Assembly: GCA_031216915.1 (NCBI GenBank)
Contig: CM062289.1
Location: forward strand, 23,827,533-23,891,532
Reading direction: 5' to 3'
Length of the DNA: 64,000 nucleotides
Origin: Pictodentalium vernedei
Lineage: Eukaryota; Mollusca; Scaphopoda; Dentaliida; Dentaliidae
In this document: positions 31,688 through 43,082 of the stretch, one piece after another
Layout: each line of letters begins with the position of its first letter
Numbering within the stretch: position 1 is the stretch's first letter
Position numbers and translations under genes: made by a program
Notes under the pieces: model-generated
What the model saw: the letters and a program-made list of their open reading frames with translations, nothing else
The model's database searches: none
Told to the model about the DNA's origin: nothing

Positions 31688-32554
31688 TTAAGGTAATTTT
31701 ACTTTGTCATGCACCATGTTAAAGGAGGAAATGGAAGGGAAGAAAGTTAACGGCGTCTGTGTTTCTTGGGTTTTTTTTTCTTGTGAGGAGGTGGCTGTGA
31801 TGGTGAAAGGGTATCTATGGCTGTTGGTGTGGTAGGTTTTTCCCCTTGGAGGTGCCTGTTGTTGTGCTGCCCCTGGTTTTGTTGAAGTGTCCGTTCCTTT
31901 AATTAATGCCAGTAGCTCTTGGTGTTGCTTTTCGCTTTCAATCGCGTACTTTTCTCTCTCTTCTCGGTGTTTTTCCAGATTGGACTTGAACTTTTCGGCT
32001 ATCTGTTGGACAGTTTCTGACGCTGGGCTTTCTGGCATCGAAGGGAGAGGCGAGTGGGGATCGGGAAGTGGCGAGAAGACAGCTTCCCTTTCCAACTCAG
32101 TGTCCCCAGAGTTGTTCATATCTGGCGTCTCCAGCTGTGGAGCTGAAGGCAAGATGGGTGTCTATGTGGGAGTAGAAGTGGAAACGGTGACTGCCTCTGG
32201 CTCCTCCCTCTCCTCACTCTTCTCTCTCTTCTTTTCCAGGAAAGCCTCCAAGCGACGGGAATCCCTTCGCTTGGTTGCTGGACTCTTTTTTCTCTTCTTC
32301 TTGTCAGGGCCTCCTGACCTCCTAAGGTGAGGACCAGTATGAGAGGGGATCCTCTCACCAAAGGTGCTACCTCTCCCCGAGGAGGGTGGTGTTTTGATCT
32401 CTTCTTCAACCTTGAACTCCAGAGTCAGATGGACGCTCTTACCTATCTCCTGGATAGTCCAGGTGATAGGGCAAGAGATGTCCAGAGCTGCTATGGTTTT
32501 CTTCAGTCTCGCTGGTAATTCCAGTGTTTCCATAATCTTGATAAGGGTTTTCAC
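31688..32554 (-). pseudogene. Repeat-borne ORF with one in-frame TAG
   Basis: Read on the minus strand from 32554, about 289 codons are open except for one TAG at 32164-32162. Before the stop there is a ~50-residue globular-looking segment (LPARLKKTIAALDI, then a WTIQE motif), and then a basic stretch (KKKRKKS, KRRDSRRLEAFLEKKREK). After it comes a proline/serine-rich linker and a likely coiled coil (IAEKFKSNLEKHREEREKYA). Similar basic ORFs are common in repeats of marine invertebrates, possibly gag or ORF1-like, but I cannot name the family. A second copy lies just downstream at 30480-31478. Confidence 0.5.
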
Positions 32555-32619
32555 ACTCTGAATTCAGAGTTAATTATCCGGCTGAATGATGTCGGTACTT
32601 ATACCTGTTGTTGGTCTTA

Positions 32620-33140
32620 TATTATAAGTAATTGTAATGATTTGACGGTAACATGGTCTGAGGTTTGCGGCTCGAGGCCCGAGCCGCAAACCTCATACCA
32701 TGTAACTGTCAATTTATCACAATAACGTATATGTTCCAATACGACCCCACCAACAACGCAAAACCTACATTGTGAAACACGAAAGGCTTATTTACTGAAC
32801 TTCTGATCGTTAAAAGTTACCTTGTTCAAGGCAACTTTTAACGATCACAAGTTTAGTAAATAAACCTCTCCTGTACCCCACTACAGCATTGAAAAAATAA
32901 TCAATAAATCAGATAAACTCATTCCATCTATTCAAATTGTAAATTTGTTTGTAATTTGAACAACACTTCATTCCGAACACTGTCTGCTACATTTGTGAAA
33001 AATTCAGAAAAATGAAGCGGCTTGCTAGTCACTCCGTCCATGAAACAGTTACGAGACGGGCGACGTTATTTCAAATATTTCGCGTGGTGACGTCAGACGG
33101 TAACATTTGCTACTGGAGCCGTAAACATAAAAGAAACTAC
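32620..33140. repeat. Hairpin-rich repeat family F, copy 1
   Basis: A hairpin at 32634-32720 (arms TTGACGGTAACATGGTCTGA through GGTTTGCGGCTCG) is followed by a second at 32785-32868 (TTTACTGAAC, TGATCGTTAAAAGTTACC and complement). A conserved downstream block then ends CAGACGGTAACATTTGCTAC. Copies lie at 33345-33815 and 59640-60040. Confidence 0.75.
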
Positions 33141-33344
33141 GCCTGCTCTCATCCAATCACAGGGAGAGGATTTACTCTCATTGGAACATAATTACAGATT
33201 AATTGACTAATTACTGTTAATCTACTGGGTTTAGCGGGTCGCGAGTTTTTACTAAAGGCAGTATTTAATTCGCGACTGTATGAAGTATTTATGAAATTAA
33301 AGTTGATAAGACACAATGTTTTATTGAAGAAAAAAACAATATAA

Positions 33345-33815
33345 GTTATTGAGATGACTTGACGGTAACATTGTCTGAGGTTTGCGGCTCGGAGCTTATG
33401 TTCAACCGAGACACTACCCAAAGACCAAAACCTACAACGTGAAACACGAGAGGCTTATTTACTAAACATGTAATCGTTAAAAGTTGCCTAGTTCAATGCA
33501 ACTTTTAACGATCACAGGTTTAGCAAATAAACCTTTCCTGCAGATAATCCACCGACTGCAATGGATAAATAATCAATAAACCAGATAAACTCATTCAATC
33601 TCAGTTCAAATCGTAAATCGGTTTTCTAATTTAAACGACACTTAATTCGGAACACCGTCTGTTTCACGTGTGAAAACTCCAGAAAAATGAAACAGCTTGC
33701 TAGTCACTCCGTTGATGAAGCAATTACGAAATGGGCGACGTCATTTCAAATATTTCGCGTTGCGTTGTGACGCCAGACGGTAACATTTCCCACTTGAGCC
33801 GTAAACATAGAATTT
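33345..33815. repeat. Hairpin-rich repeat family F, copy 2
   Basis: This repeats copy 1 about 725 bp downstream, including the second hairpin (CGTTAAAAGTTGCCTAGTTC and complement, 33473-33517) and the TTGCTAGTCACTCCGT block. The first hairpin has lost its right arm. Confidence 0.75.
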
Positions 33816-34065
33816 ATTATATGTTTTTTTAAAAGATAGCGAGAAATTTTTAACCGATATTTTTCTATATCTATCGTCACGATAGATATAAGGGAATATC
33901 CCTCTGTAGATTAATCGAATCACGTAAGAAAATTAGAATGAAATTACTCCGCCAACGAACGTACTTTTTATATGTCCAATACACGCAGCACCGGTAAATG
34001 TGTATTTTAGCTCGTCTCAAAGTAACAAAGTTAGTGTTGCGAATAGTCCAAAAAGGAAGTACATA
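33816..34065. other. Short hairpin, otherwise nothing recognised
   Basis: A small hairpin, TATATCTATCGTCACGATAG plus ATATA, lies at about 33867-33891. No gene is visible. Confidence 0.4.
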
Positions 34066-34224
34066 TACAGAACCACACTTATGTTTGAATGGGTTAACGA
34101 TTACTGGACGAGAGCGTGTGGCGCAGGGATACCACGAGAGCCGGTAGGCTCGAGTGGTTCTCCCAGCGCCACACGTTCGAGTCCGGTAATCGTTAACCCA
34201 TTCAAACTGAGTGTGGTTCTGTAT
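34066..34224. repeat. 159-bp imperfect palindrome
   Basis: Arms of about 75 nt: ATACAGAACCACACT at the left and AGTGTGGTTCTGTAT at the right, with inner parts GAATGGGTTAACGATTAC and GTAATCGTTAACCCATTC. The apex near 34146 carries GAGAGCCGGTAGGCTC. The right arm includes GTTCGAGTCC, which resembles a tRNA B box, so the hairpin may be derived from a tRNA-like sequence. No flanking duplication was identified. Confidence 0.75.
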
Positions 34225-37200
34225 TTATTACACACCCATCCATGAAAAAGAATTCACTGTAATTAATCGCTAATTTAATTAAATAGTCGACAATTTGAAC
34301 GGTTGAAAGAATTTTAGAGAGAAACGGGCAATTTTGTCAGAGAACCAGTCTTAAGTCTTTGACCTTGCCACCTGTAGAATCGCATGATTCATTTTATTCG
34401 CAAAAAATGTCGATCCGAACACTCAAAACTCAAAAGATTGCGTTCAGCATATCAGACGTCACAAATTTGGAGGTCTGAAATGTGTTTTCAAAAGTGTGTG
34501 TGCAGGCATCATTATATCTGGAGGATGGGAAATGTACAAGGATTTTAATCTGAATACGGTGCGAACTGGCTGCTGTGTTTAAATTTCGGGCTTTTTAAAC
34601 TGAAACTGAAACAGAAGTTTGTACTCGACTTGACAATACATGCACTACTGCCACAAGGCTATCGGTCATTTCTGTTCTGCACTGCAACAAAGTACACATT
34701 GGACGAGAAAAAACATTTTGCCGCAATAATTAACCTTCCAGGGGATTCATTCGATCGTTTAGAGTAACTGAGCCTGAGGCAGTTTGAGATTCCATTCTGA
34801 CTGAGTGAACTCCGCAGTCTTGGTAAGTTAGCACTTTATTTTTCAATATTATAAAGTTTCTGACTTGAAATTTAGTCTTCTTTTTATTTTACCTCAAGTC
34901 TTGATAACCTTTGTTTGAAATGGGCTGCACTTACGAATAAAAGCTTTAAGTTGTCCACATTTACTCCAGATATACAAAGGGAGAAATATATTGCATGATA
35001 ACTGCAAGAAAATGTCATGTCTTGTCTCTACGTACACCTTTTTTACAACCTTCCCCCCCCCCCCCCCAACCCATCTATAACCTGACAGCATTTTCTGAAA
35101 CTCGAAAGCTCACGAAATCAGTATCCAACAGTCTTAGTCTGAGGCTGAAAGTGTGGGGGGGGGGGGGGGGGGGGTGTTCTCACCAATAAGCTCCTTAACT
35201 TATTTTGGTTGATAATATTTTCAAAGATTGATTAACGTTTACATTATTTTGTAGTATTTTGCACTAGTACTATACTTCACCAGTTTGTTATCTCAACGGT
35301 TCTGTCAATATGTTTTCTTGGTATCTGGTTAATTTTTTTTTTTTTTATGTGTCTGCTCCAATATCTTGTCAGTCTTAAATTTGGAATTTGGTGTTCTGAA
35401 TTTGCATTCTGATTCAGTAAGTAGTTTTAAAGAGGACTGATAGAATGTGGCCAAGTAAAATGATAGGCTTTTTTAGAGAACATTTTCTTGGGGATGGGGG
35501 CTGACCAATCAAACTGCCCTGAAATTTTGTTTCACATTCAAAATGCAGGCCCTTGCCTCGAATTTGCCTATGAAAATGCTCTGCCCACTGCCTTGCTATT
35601 TGCCAAAATTATAAAAAAAAAATACCCCCTCCCTCTGAACAATCTGTTCTGAAAATACCAGTCCCTTTCAATGAAAACTGCAAAATTAGCTGCTTATTGG
35701 TGAAGGGGGTGAGAATGCTACAACCCCCTCCCCTCCTCATACACCCATGTAGCTAAGTCACATAGGTGACATTCGATTTAACTTTTGTTACTGACAATTA
35801 AAACAAAATAATATCCTTGTATAAAACAGAAATACTAGCAAAAAATCCTAAATTAGTCATTTAAAAATACACATCAATCTGTGTGTGGAAAATATTGTTA
35901 TATTGTCTATGTTTTAAATATTCTAATAATTATTTTTGAATTTCATGGAAGTCATCTCATAAAATTGACATTAGGCCTATATTGCATTCATCAGAACACA
36001 TGTATTTACCACCCTTGCCTCTTCGTGGTCTCATTCCCACCCTACTCAAGACTTTTCAGAATTTCAATAGTGGGTAGCTGGTAACATTTTTTAATTTCCT
36101 TAGTACAAACTCCAGAATGTCATATTTTAGCAATACTTTTTCCCCCTTAAAAAGCCCTTCCACCTGCCCCCACAAAAAATAAAATAAAATAAACCTGTTG
36201 CCCCAACACCCACTAGCACGTAAACAAACATGGGTTCCACAAATGTAAACTACCGAGTTTTTCGTATAAAACTTCTTCCGAATTTATTTTCTTTATTCAG
36301 CTGGTATGTGTGTGCGGGGGTGGGGGGGGGGGGGGTATGGAGGGAGTGGTCATCTAGTAAGGGTGGAATTGGTGATAGTTAATTAGTAACTGCATGTACT
36401 AGCAGTCAAACATCTCCAGACGCTGTCGGCGTGTCGCCGTCTTTTTTCCGCTTGATGCCATGGTAACCAGTTTTCAAGATTGATTTAGTCTCGCTTCCTG
36501 AGAACATGTTCTTCAAAGTATGTTTGCGTTGGCAAACGTGCTGCTTCATTGCCGAGGTGTGAATCGAATAGGATTACAGTTACACAGTAGGCCTCGTGTA
36601 GACTCGTCGGTAGCACGCAGCGGTGAGGGCAACATTGCAACAAAGTTGAACTGTACTAGTGGTTGGCTGCAATATCGAACCCAACTGGACTTTTTGCCTA
36701 AAAATAATTAAGTTTTCCTCGATTTTCAATAATGAAAGCAAAGGCTGAGTTTCACTGTTCAATTTCTTGGCAGAGATCATGTGTCTTTCATGACTTTCAA
36801 CAGTTTTCAGCATAGTTATGCATCAAACATTTTGCAATGAGATTCGGTAATTCCGACAGATAAATTTAGCCGATGGTTCTCATTAGTTTTTTTTCCACTG
36901 AACGCTGCAAACTATAAGAACCAGTCTAACGAGAGAACTTGTGCACGCGAAGGGTTCGTTTTATCGGATTGCACGAGAGCTTTCTGGTTAAAATTACCGC
37001 ATGCCCCTAAAATCCATGTGATCATGACAAATATAGTTATGGGTGTGTGATAAAAGAAAAATCCGACTCATCGATAGTGACAGTGACAGTGATTGACAAA
37101 TATGCTAAAACAATTTGAACACTTGAAAAATCCTCCTTCGTCCTTCATTGAACATTTTGTGAACTATGTCATGTTTGTGTGCATCTGCGCAGTGCACTTT

Positions 37201-37541
37201 TGTTATTACTTTTGAATAAATGTGCCACCCATTGTTTTGGGGGGAATGTCATAAACCACTTTCACACGCGTTCATTGATTTTGTGTGCGTAACTGATAAT
37301 ATAGCCATTTTCTAAGGGGATTTATGTGGAACTATTTTGTTGTGTGGTAGTTTAATTTTGAAATCGGGGCCAATAAGTAAATGGGTCAGCTGCGTTAGCT
37401 GATTTTTGTTGACATTGTCATCATTTTTTTTCCACCTCCTGTTTTTGATTGCAATGAAAACACCACATTACCTCTTTTAATCGCAACATTAAAAACAACG
37501 CAACGCATATAATAAAAAGAATACCTACTGTTTTTGAGTGA
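34225..37541. other. Long stretch without recognisable genes
   Basis: I see no exon that I can defend. Simple sequence includes C15 at 35053-35067, G20 at 35155-35174 and G14 at 36322-36335. A good donor-like CTTGGTAAGTTAG lies at about 34818-34830 and could end a 5' non-coding exon of a + strand gene, but nothing confirms it. Several small open frames near 36520-36810 overlap on opposite strands. Confidence 0.35.
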
Positions 37542-37641
37542 GTATCGGAATTATCTCATTCGTGGCTGCAAAGGAATTTAATTTTTCAGCTGCTCGTGAA
37601 AACTAATATTCCTTTGCAGCCACTCATGAGATAATTCCGAC
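37542..37641. repeat. Hairpin with ~35-nt arms and ~30-nt loop
   Basis: GTATCGGAATTATCTCATTC and GGCTGCAAAGGAAT pair with ATTCCTTTGCAGCC and GAGATAATTCCGA, with three or four mismatches. Loop near 37580-37608. Confidence 0.8.
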
Positions 37642-37649
37642 ACACTTTT

Positions 37650-38330
37650 GGGGTCAAAACGTTCAACATTCTACCAAACATGGCAGTTAACGCTAAGTCC
37701 AGATAACATAAACATATTCTCAGCGAGATGTCTTTATATCTGAATTTCAACTCATCTTCGAATAATTCAGGCATATTATAACTGAAAATGGAGGTCTTGT
37801 CGCACGGAACTCGAATGGATGCATGTCTACTACTAAACTGGCAGAAGCGTATTTCAGTGATTCTGAATTTTTACGAGAACTGTACACAGAGGCAAATTAC
37901 TACAAAACCATGCAGGGCTGAAGCTACATCAAATGCCCGGGGAAAAGCGAGGTTATTAGTACGATTTGACTGGCTGCAACAGGCATGCATCAGGGAAAGT
38001 TTCCAAATCTAGTTTCATTTCGGTGTTGTTCCTCGTGTTTTTTTTTTGCGTATTTCAGTTTATCTATAGCCCTGTACTGGCGCTTTAGCATACTTTGAAA
38101 ATGTCATTGTCGCGGGCTCGTAACAGGAGCTTTATACATCGAGTCTTAATCTTTCACGTCTGTGCGTGTCTAAATCCTGACAAGCAATGTTCATTATCTC
38201 GTGTCAGTTCTGATTTGGATTCGGTTCATCCACTCTGTCGGCTAGCTTAGCAAATATATATACATCACGTACCTTTTACATGTGTCCTTGGATCTCCTCT
38301 AATGTTCCTGTCCTTTTGGAATTCACACAG
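37650..38330. other. No recognisable gene
   Basis: A 74-codon open frame at 37788-38012 has no recognised motif. No repeat match was found in this window. Confidence 0.4.
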
Positions 38331-38338
38331 TTCATAAC

Positions 38339-38847
38339 TGGGGCTGCACGATACTCAAAACTGCATACCGGTATCGATATTCAAAAACATACCACGGTGT
38401 ACCGGTATATCGAAAACTGTTCAGATATATGAACACAAGTACCACAATCGGGACTCGAGGCATCGCAGTCGGAACCAATTAGCATGCCTTGATGATGCGG
38501 CTCGAACAATCTCTACCCAACGCTGAAGATATCAGAATTTTTTATTTTCAAAATTAGTTTTTTTCAGATTTTCCCCAGATTTCAACAAAACTATATCATG
38601 CGACCCCTCATTGGAACGAGCTGCTGAATTTGTATTTTACGAGGGCAGAAGCAGACGATTCCTTGAATAAAAGGACAATATTATTCATTCGGGGCTACAA
38701 TTAAAAAACTCAAGACATCTTGAAAATCAAAATTGTGGGTAAATAATAATGACGATAAACCTATATTTTTGTAATTACACCGGTATTCAGTCGATATTGG
38801 TTTGAATACCCGTATATATCGGTTTATCGAGATACCGTGCAGCCCTA
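38339..38847. mobile_element. hAT-like non-autonomous element, copy 2
   Basis: Ends TGGGGCTGCACGATACTC and ACCGTGCAGCCCTA are flanked by an exact 8-bp duplication TTCATAAC (38331-38338, 38848-38855). It is homologous to 4503-5083 throughout, including the nested foldback. Here the foldback has lost its right inner arm: the sequence goes straight from TTGGAACGAGCT to GCTGAATTTG near 38620. Confidence 0.9.
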
Positions 38848-38855
38848 TTCATAAC

Positions 38856-39590
38856 AGAACTCACAACTTCAAAATGCGCTTTCGTGCTTGCGCGAATTGT
38901 CACTGATCGACTTTGAGTCGACATTCACAAAACTCTGATACTAAAACAGGCTACTACGCGATCAACCTCTGTGTTCCTAAGGGTTAATACCACTGTACAC
39001 AAGCCTGCACTTTGAGTCAGGTGTGAGTCGTCCTCGCTAATGACATTAAAACTAAGCCTTTATTTTGGTTCGTAATATATTCTATGAATTTGGGCCTGTA
39101 GCCCCCCTACGTCCACCTAACCTGAGAATAGCGGCATATAACGTGGTTTGCCCAGCAATTCCACTCGCACGAGACGTGGATTGCCCAGCAATTCCACTCG
39201 CACGAGACCCTACTATGGCCTCCCCTAATCGGTCGAAACCAAAGTCTCCCTGAGCTAGCTAGTTCTCCACACTTTTATATCTTGTCTTGGGCCAAAACAT
39301 GGCACGCGACATTTCTGAAGATAAAATCACCGCGCGCCAATGCATATGTTATCAAGCGCATTTCGAGAAATAATATACTAGATAGCCATATCGACTGGCA
39401 TGAATCTATAAGTGCTAGTCGCTTCTTGATTAATTGACTGACGATAAGATGGAGATATTTTATTCTGAATAGTAATTTGCCAAAGAAGTATCCCACTGTG
39501 AATCGTCTAAGGCTAATTATCTAATTAAAACATGGTGGTAACAACACAGAAAGAGGCATTATATACATATATCTGAACTTGAAAGTGGGG
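38856..39590. other. No recognisable gene
   Basis: A 27-bp direct repeat occurs near 39150-39207 (CCCAGCAATTCCACTCGCAC twice). Otherwise no gene or element was recognised. G16 follows at 39595-39610. Confidence 0.45.
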
Positions 39591-39719
39591 AGGCGGGGGG
39601 GGGGGGGGGGCTCCCTCCTTTTAGACAGGCAATGCGATAACATACTACATACTCGGGTGGATGCAAATTACACAAATTTCTTCATTTAATACTTTTGTCC
39701 CTTTAGCTGGACCCGATGG

Positions 39720-39801
39720 AAGAGATTAAAAAAAATTATTTTTCAAAATATTTTAACAAAACTATAACTATATCATGTGACCCCTCCCCCCCCCCCCCCC
39801 C
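39720..39801. mobile_element. Foldback A1 left-arm fragment ending in poly-C
   Basis: The arm TTTTAACAAAACTATAACTA through ATCATGTGACCCCTC corresponds to the A1 hairpin arm. It then runs into C16 (39786-39801) where the arm would read CCCCTCTTTGG. The rest of the hairpin is missing. Confidence 0.65.
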
Positions 39802-40190
39802 ACCCACACCCCATTTTATCGTTAAATATCAATTGCATATGTTTGTCCATTCAACTCCTAATACATTTATCGTAAGAATTTTACGAAATTTGATGTGAGG
39901 TATGATAATGCAGTGTAGATGTGAACATGGAGAGGAACTTTCGTTCCAGCAAACTTTGCCAGAGTTATGTTGAATTTGTTGAATGCCCCCCCCCCCCCCC
40001 CCCCCCCTCTCAAATGTTTGTCTATTTTACTTCTCCGACATTTCTTGTTGAATTTTCTACACAATTTAGTGAGAAGAATGACAATGAAGTGTATATTGTG
40101 CATGCGAAAGGAATTTTCGATCCCGTATATTTTCCAGAATTATGTTCCTTTTCAACATTAACTTTTAACCCGCTGAGTATTTTAAAAAAT
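39802..40190 (+). repeat. Diverged ~190-bp tandem repeat (third unit at 41400-41530)
   Basis: Two units share ATTTATCGTAAGAATTTTAC or a like motif, ATGATAATGCAGTGTAGATG, and an ACTTTCGTTCCAGC or ATTTTCGATCCC segment followed by a poly-C or C-rich junction (C22 at 39986-40007). A third unit, 41400-41530, is separated by the LINE relic and a SINE. Confidence 0.55.
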
Positions 40191-40292
40191 ATTTTTCATC
40201 AAACCTAGTCATGGCTGCACTAAAGCAGCCATGACCAAATTTGATAATAATTGATGGAAATTAAACTTATGAAATTATTGGTCAAAGCACTT

Positions 40293-40840
40293 AGTAGTAG
40301 TAGATATATCTTTATTCTGCAGTACACTAGTACATTAACAACAACACAACAAACTGCAAGAACCTAACCTAGTTTACAGCATGGAAATGGCATAACCTAA
40401 AAGGCTGTCTTCCTGCCATTCCCGTAAATATGTATCGACTCGGTTTGGCATCAGTGTAACGAAAAGTCTTTTCAAAGACAGGAATATCTGATAGTTTGTC
40501 TATGAATCAAATGCTGGGAGGAGGATGAGATACCAGAGGGTTTTGATGGCTGATACAATCGGGACAGGCTGGGTTGTCGCACTTGAAGTTTGGACGGGAA
40601 TAAGTGCTTAAAGCTTTAAGCGTTAATGATTTTTTGAACTTGGGTCTACTATATTGCTGAGTTAACGGATCTTTTCTGTTCCAAATTCGTGGGAAGGTAT
40701 GGAACGGCAATTCTGCCAAAAAAAGAGTTCTTGTTTTGTGTGTTTCTATTTTACCGGTCTGCCTTGTAATCATCCCCGAAGGGTTGCTGTAGACCTGAAA
40801 GGTGTTATCGAATGTCATAGGAAGTGTTTTGTTCATCCAT
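40293..40840 (-). pseudogene. 5'-truncated LINE: reverse-transcriptase C-terminus and 3' end
   Basis: The minus-strand frame from 40836 to 40507 contains LPFHTFPRIWN, typical of the C-terminal part of LINE reverse transcriptases, followed by a basic stretch and a terminal CDNPACPDC cysteine motif. The 3' end on the minus strand then runs to GAATAAAGATATATCTACTA near 40293, a plausible LINE terminus with short repeats. Upstream sequence is missing, as is usual for 5'-truncated copies. I cannot assign a clade with confidence. Confidence 0.55.
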
Positions 40841-40986
40841 CATGCACGAAGAGGGAGACGAGAAGACTGCAGAGATCTTCAAATTTCAACTTACAGATGC
40901 GCATATAAACAATAATTTTAGATACCGCAGTTTTTTTCTTCCGGAGTTACGGCCCATTTTGTCGTTCAATGTCTATCACAAATGTT

Positions 40987-41389
40987 TGCGGGGCGCGGTG
41001 GCGTTGCGGTAACCGGTTCTCGTTAGATCACCGAAGTTAAGCAACATCGAGCCTGGTTAATCATTGGATGGGTGACCCTCTGAGCGATCAATTCGGACTC
41101 CCGTGTTGTGTCCTTGGGCAAGGCACTTAACCTTAGTTGTCCACATGGGGGCACGTGTACTAAAAGCGTACTGCACGTCGATGGTACGCATGTCTTCAAC
41201 CAATCTAACCCTGCCTGTGCTGCAGTACGGAGTAACGATGTTGGGGAGCTGGCAGAGCTGCTCGTCGTTGCTCGGTGGTTCTCTCCGGGTACTCCGGCTT
41301 CCTCCACCCGTAAAACTGCCACGGTCATGATTAGCCATTGTTCATAAGTATATGACCTTAAACACCAATAAATAAATAATAATAAAAAC
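40987..41389 (+). mobile_element. 5S-headed SINE, copy 4, with target duplication
   Basis: The 5S-like head (CGTTAGATCACCGAAGTTAA, then GGATGGGTGACCCTCTGAGC), the common body and the alpha tail are present. A 10-bp duplication CACAAATGTT flanks it (40977-40986, 41390-41399). It interrupts the third unit of the tandem repeat described at 39802-40190. Confidence 0.92.
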
Positions 41390-41751
41390 CACAAATGTTA
41401 ACTCCTACATTTCATGGTGGATTTTTGCGAAAGTTCGTGTGAAGTATGGGAATGGTGTGTAGATGTGCACGTGGAAAGAAATGTCCCTTTATATTGCTAA
41501 CTGTTTTTTCAATTCTTTATCCTGCTGAGATCCCCCAACACTCTGTGTACACTCTGTGTATTTAATCAAACACATGGCTTGGAGTATGAGTACGAAGTAA
41601 ATCGAGCTGAAATTTAGTTGTACAAAATAACTGTCAGTTCACAAATGTTCCTTTATGCATGTTAAAGTCAGAAAATGCGGAGGGGATATAAAAGTCGTTG
41701 GACTATCTACTCCATCCTCCTTCAACTTGAACACAGTTTACTACAGAAATA

Positions 41752-42107
41752 GGGAGCGCGGTAGCTCAGTAGGTAGAGGTGCAGATTGCAAGCCGAGAGG
41801 TCCTCGGTTCGAATCCCACCTGCGGCAACCGCGTTGTGTCCTTGGGCAAGACACTTCATCTCCATTGCCCGCGTGGGGGCACGGTGGCGTTGTGTACTAA
41901 GGCGTACTGCACGTCGGTGGTGCACTTGTCTTCAACCAATGCTAACCCTGCTTGTGTGGAGTTAGTATGTTGGGGAACTGACAGTTGCTCGCCGTTGCTC
42001 GTGGTTCTCTCCGAGTACTCCGGCTTCCTCCACCCGTAAAATTATCACGGTCATGATTCGCCAAAGTGCATCAATATGTGACCTTAAACACCAATAAATA
42101 AATAAAT
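41752..42107 (+). mobile_element. tRNA-headed SINE with 12-bp target duplication
   Basis: The head GGGAGCGCGGTAGCTCAGTA, the B-box-like GGTTCGAATCCCA, the common body and the alpha tail are all present. The flanks ACTACAGAAATA (41740-41751 and 42108-42119) are identical, so the insertion is full length and recent. Confidence 0.95.
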
Positions 42108-42165
42108 ACTACAGAAATACGAAGTCTGATTCTCCACAAAATTACACGGAAATGATTGCTGTTAA

Positions 42166-42398
42166 CCCTTTGAACCGTGGTGGTATCTTCCATATCAGTC
42201 CAATGACTGCAACTGGAAGAGTCCATGTTCATTATTTAGGGGTAGACCAATCAATATTTTCAACGTGCAGCCTCGGGGCTGCACGTTGAAAATATTGATT
42301 GGTCTACCACACACATGCACTTAACATCCATCCTATTTAATGAAATTATGGCGTATCATGTCCTTGGCCGGAAAAAACGGCCGCTAGTGTTCAAAGGG
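42166..42398. mobile_element. TTAA hairpin element family D, intact copy
   Basis: Ends CCCTTTGAACCG and AGTGTTCAAAGGG are inverted repeats flanked by TTAA (42162-42165, 42399-42402), as in piggyBac-type elements. A 68-bp perfect or near-perfect hairpin (GGTAGACCAATCAATATTTT through CAACGTGCAGCC and complement) lies at 42241-42308. Other copies are at 16562, 46940-47175 and 63150-63369. No coding capacity. Confidence 0.88.
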
Positions 42399-42508
42399 TT
42401 AAGACCCGAATAAGCGCATGATACATACTCAACTGATAGATGTCTTCTACCGTATTGGTCCTGGAACTGATCACAAAACACTATTTCATTGAAACCATTT
42501 ATGCCTAT

Positions 42509-42873
42509 GGGAGCGCGGTGGCTCAGTAGGTAGAGGTGCAGGATGCAAGCCGAGAGGTCCCCGGTTCGAATTCCACCTGCGGCAACCGCGTTGTGTCCTT
42601 GGCCAAGACACTTCATCTCCATTGCCCGCGTGGGGGCACGATGACGCCGTGTACTAAGGCGTACTGCACGTCGATGGTACGCATGTCTTCAACCAATCTA
42701 ACCCTGCCTGTGCTGCAGTGCGGAGTTACGATGTTGGGGAGCTGGCAGCTGCTCGTCGTTGCTCGGTGGTTCTCTCCGGGTACTCCAGCTTCCTCCACCC
42801 GTAAAAACTGTCAGGGTCATGATTAGCCATTGTGCATAAATATGTGACCTTAAACATCTATAAATAAATAACT
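42509..42873 (+). mobile_element. Chimeric SINE: tRNA head on a 5S-type body
   Basis: The head and first part of the body (GGGAGCGCGGTGGCTCAGTA through CATCTCCATTGCCCGCGTGG) match the tRNA-headed SINE at 41752. From about 42640 on, the sequence (GATGACGCCGTGTACTAAGG, TACGCATGTCTTC, CTGCAGTGCGGAGTTACGAT) matches the 5S-headed type instead. The flanks ATTTATGCCTAT (42497-42508, 42874-42885) are an exact 12-bp duplication, so the chimera inserted as a single unit. Confidence 0.92.
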
Positions 42874-43082
42874 ATTTATGCCTATATTTGCTAAAGATAT
42901 CCAAGAATGAACCTGGGGGTTGGAACACTTCAAACTCTATTAGCAGAGCAGGACTATTAGAAGAAATAATTGAAACCCTCTACATTCCTTCTAAAGGGAG
43001 TTCATGAATAACAAATTCAGATATGGAAAGAGGACTGGGACACGTTGTAAAACAAATTTGAAAGTCGTGATTATAGAGAGTA

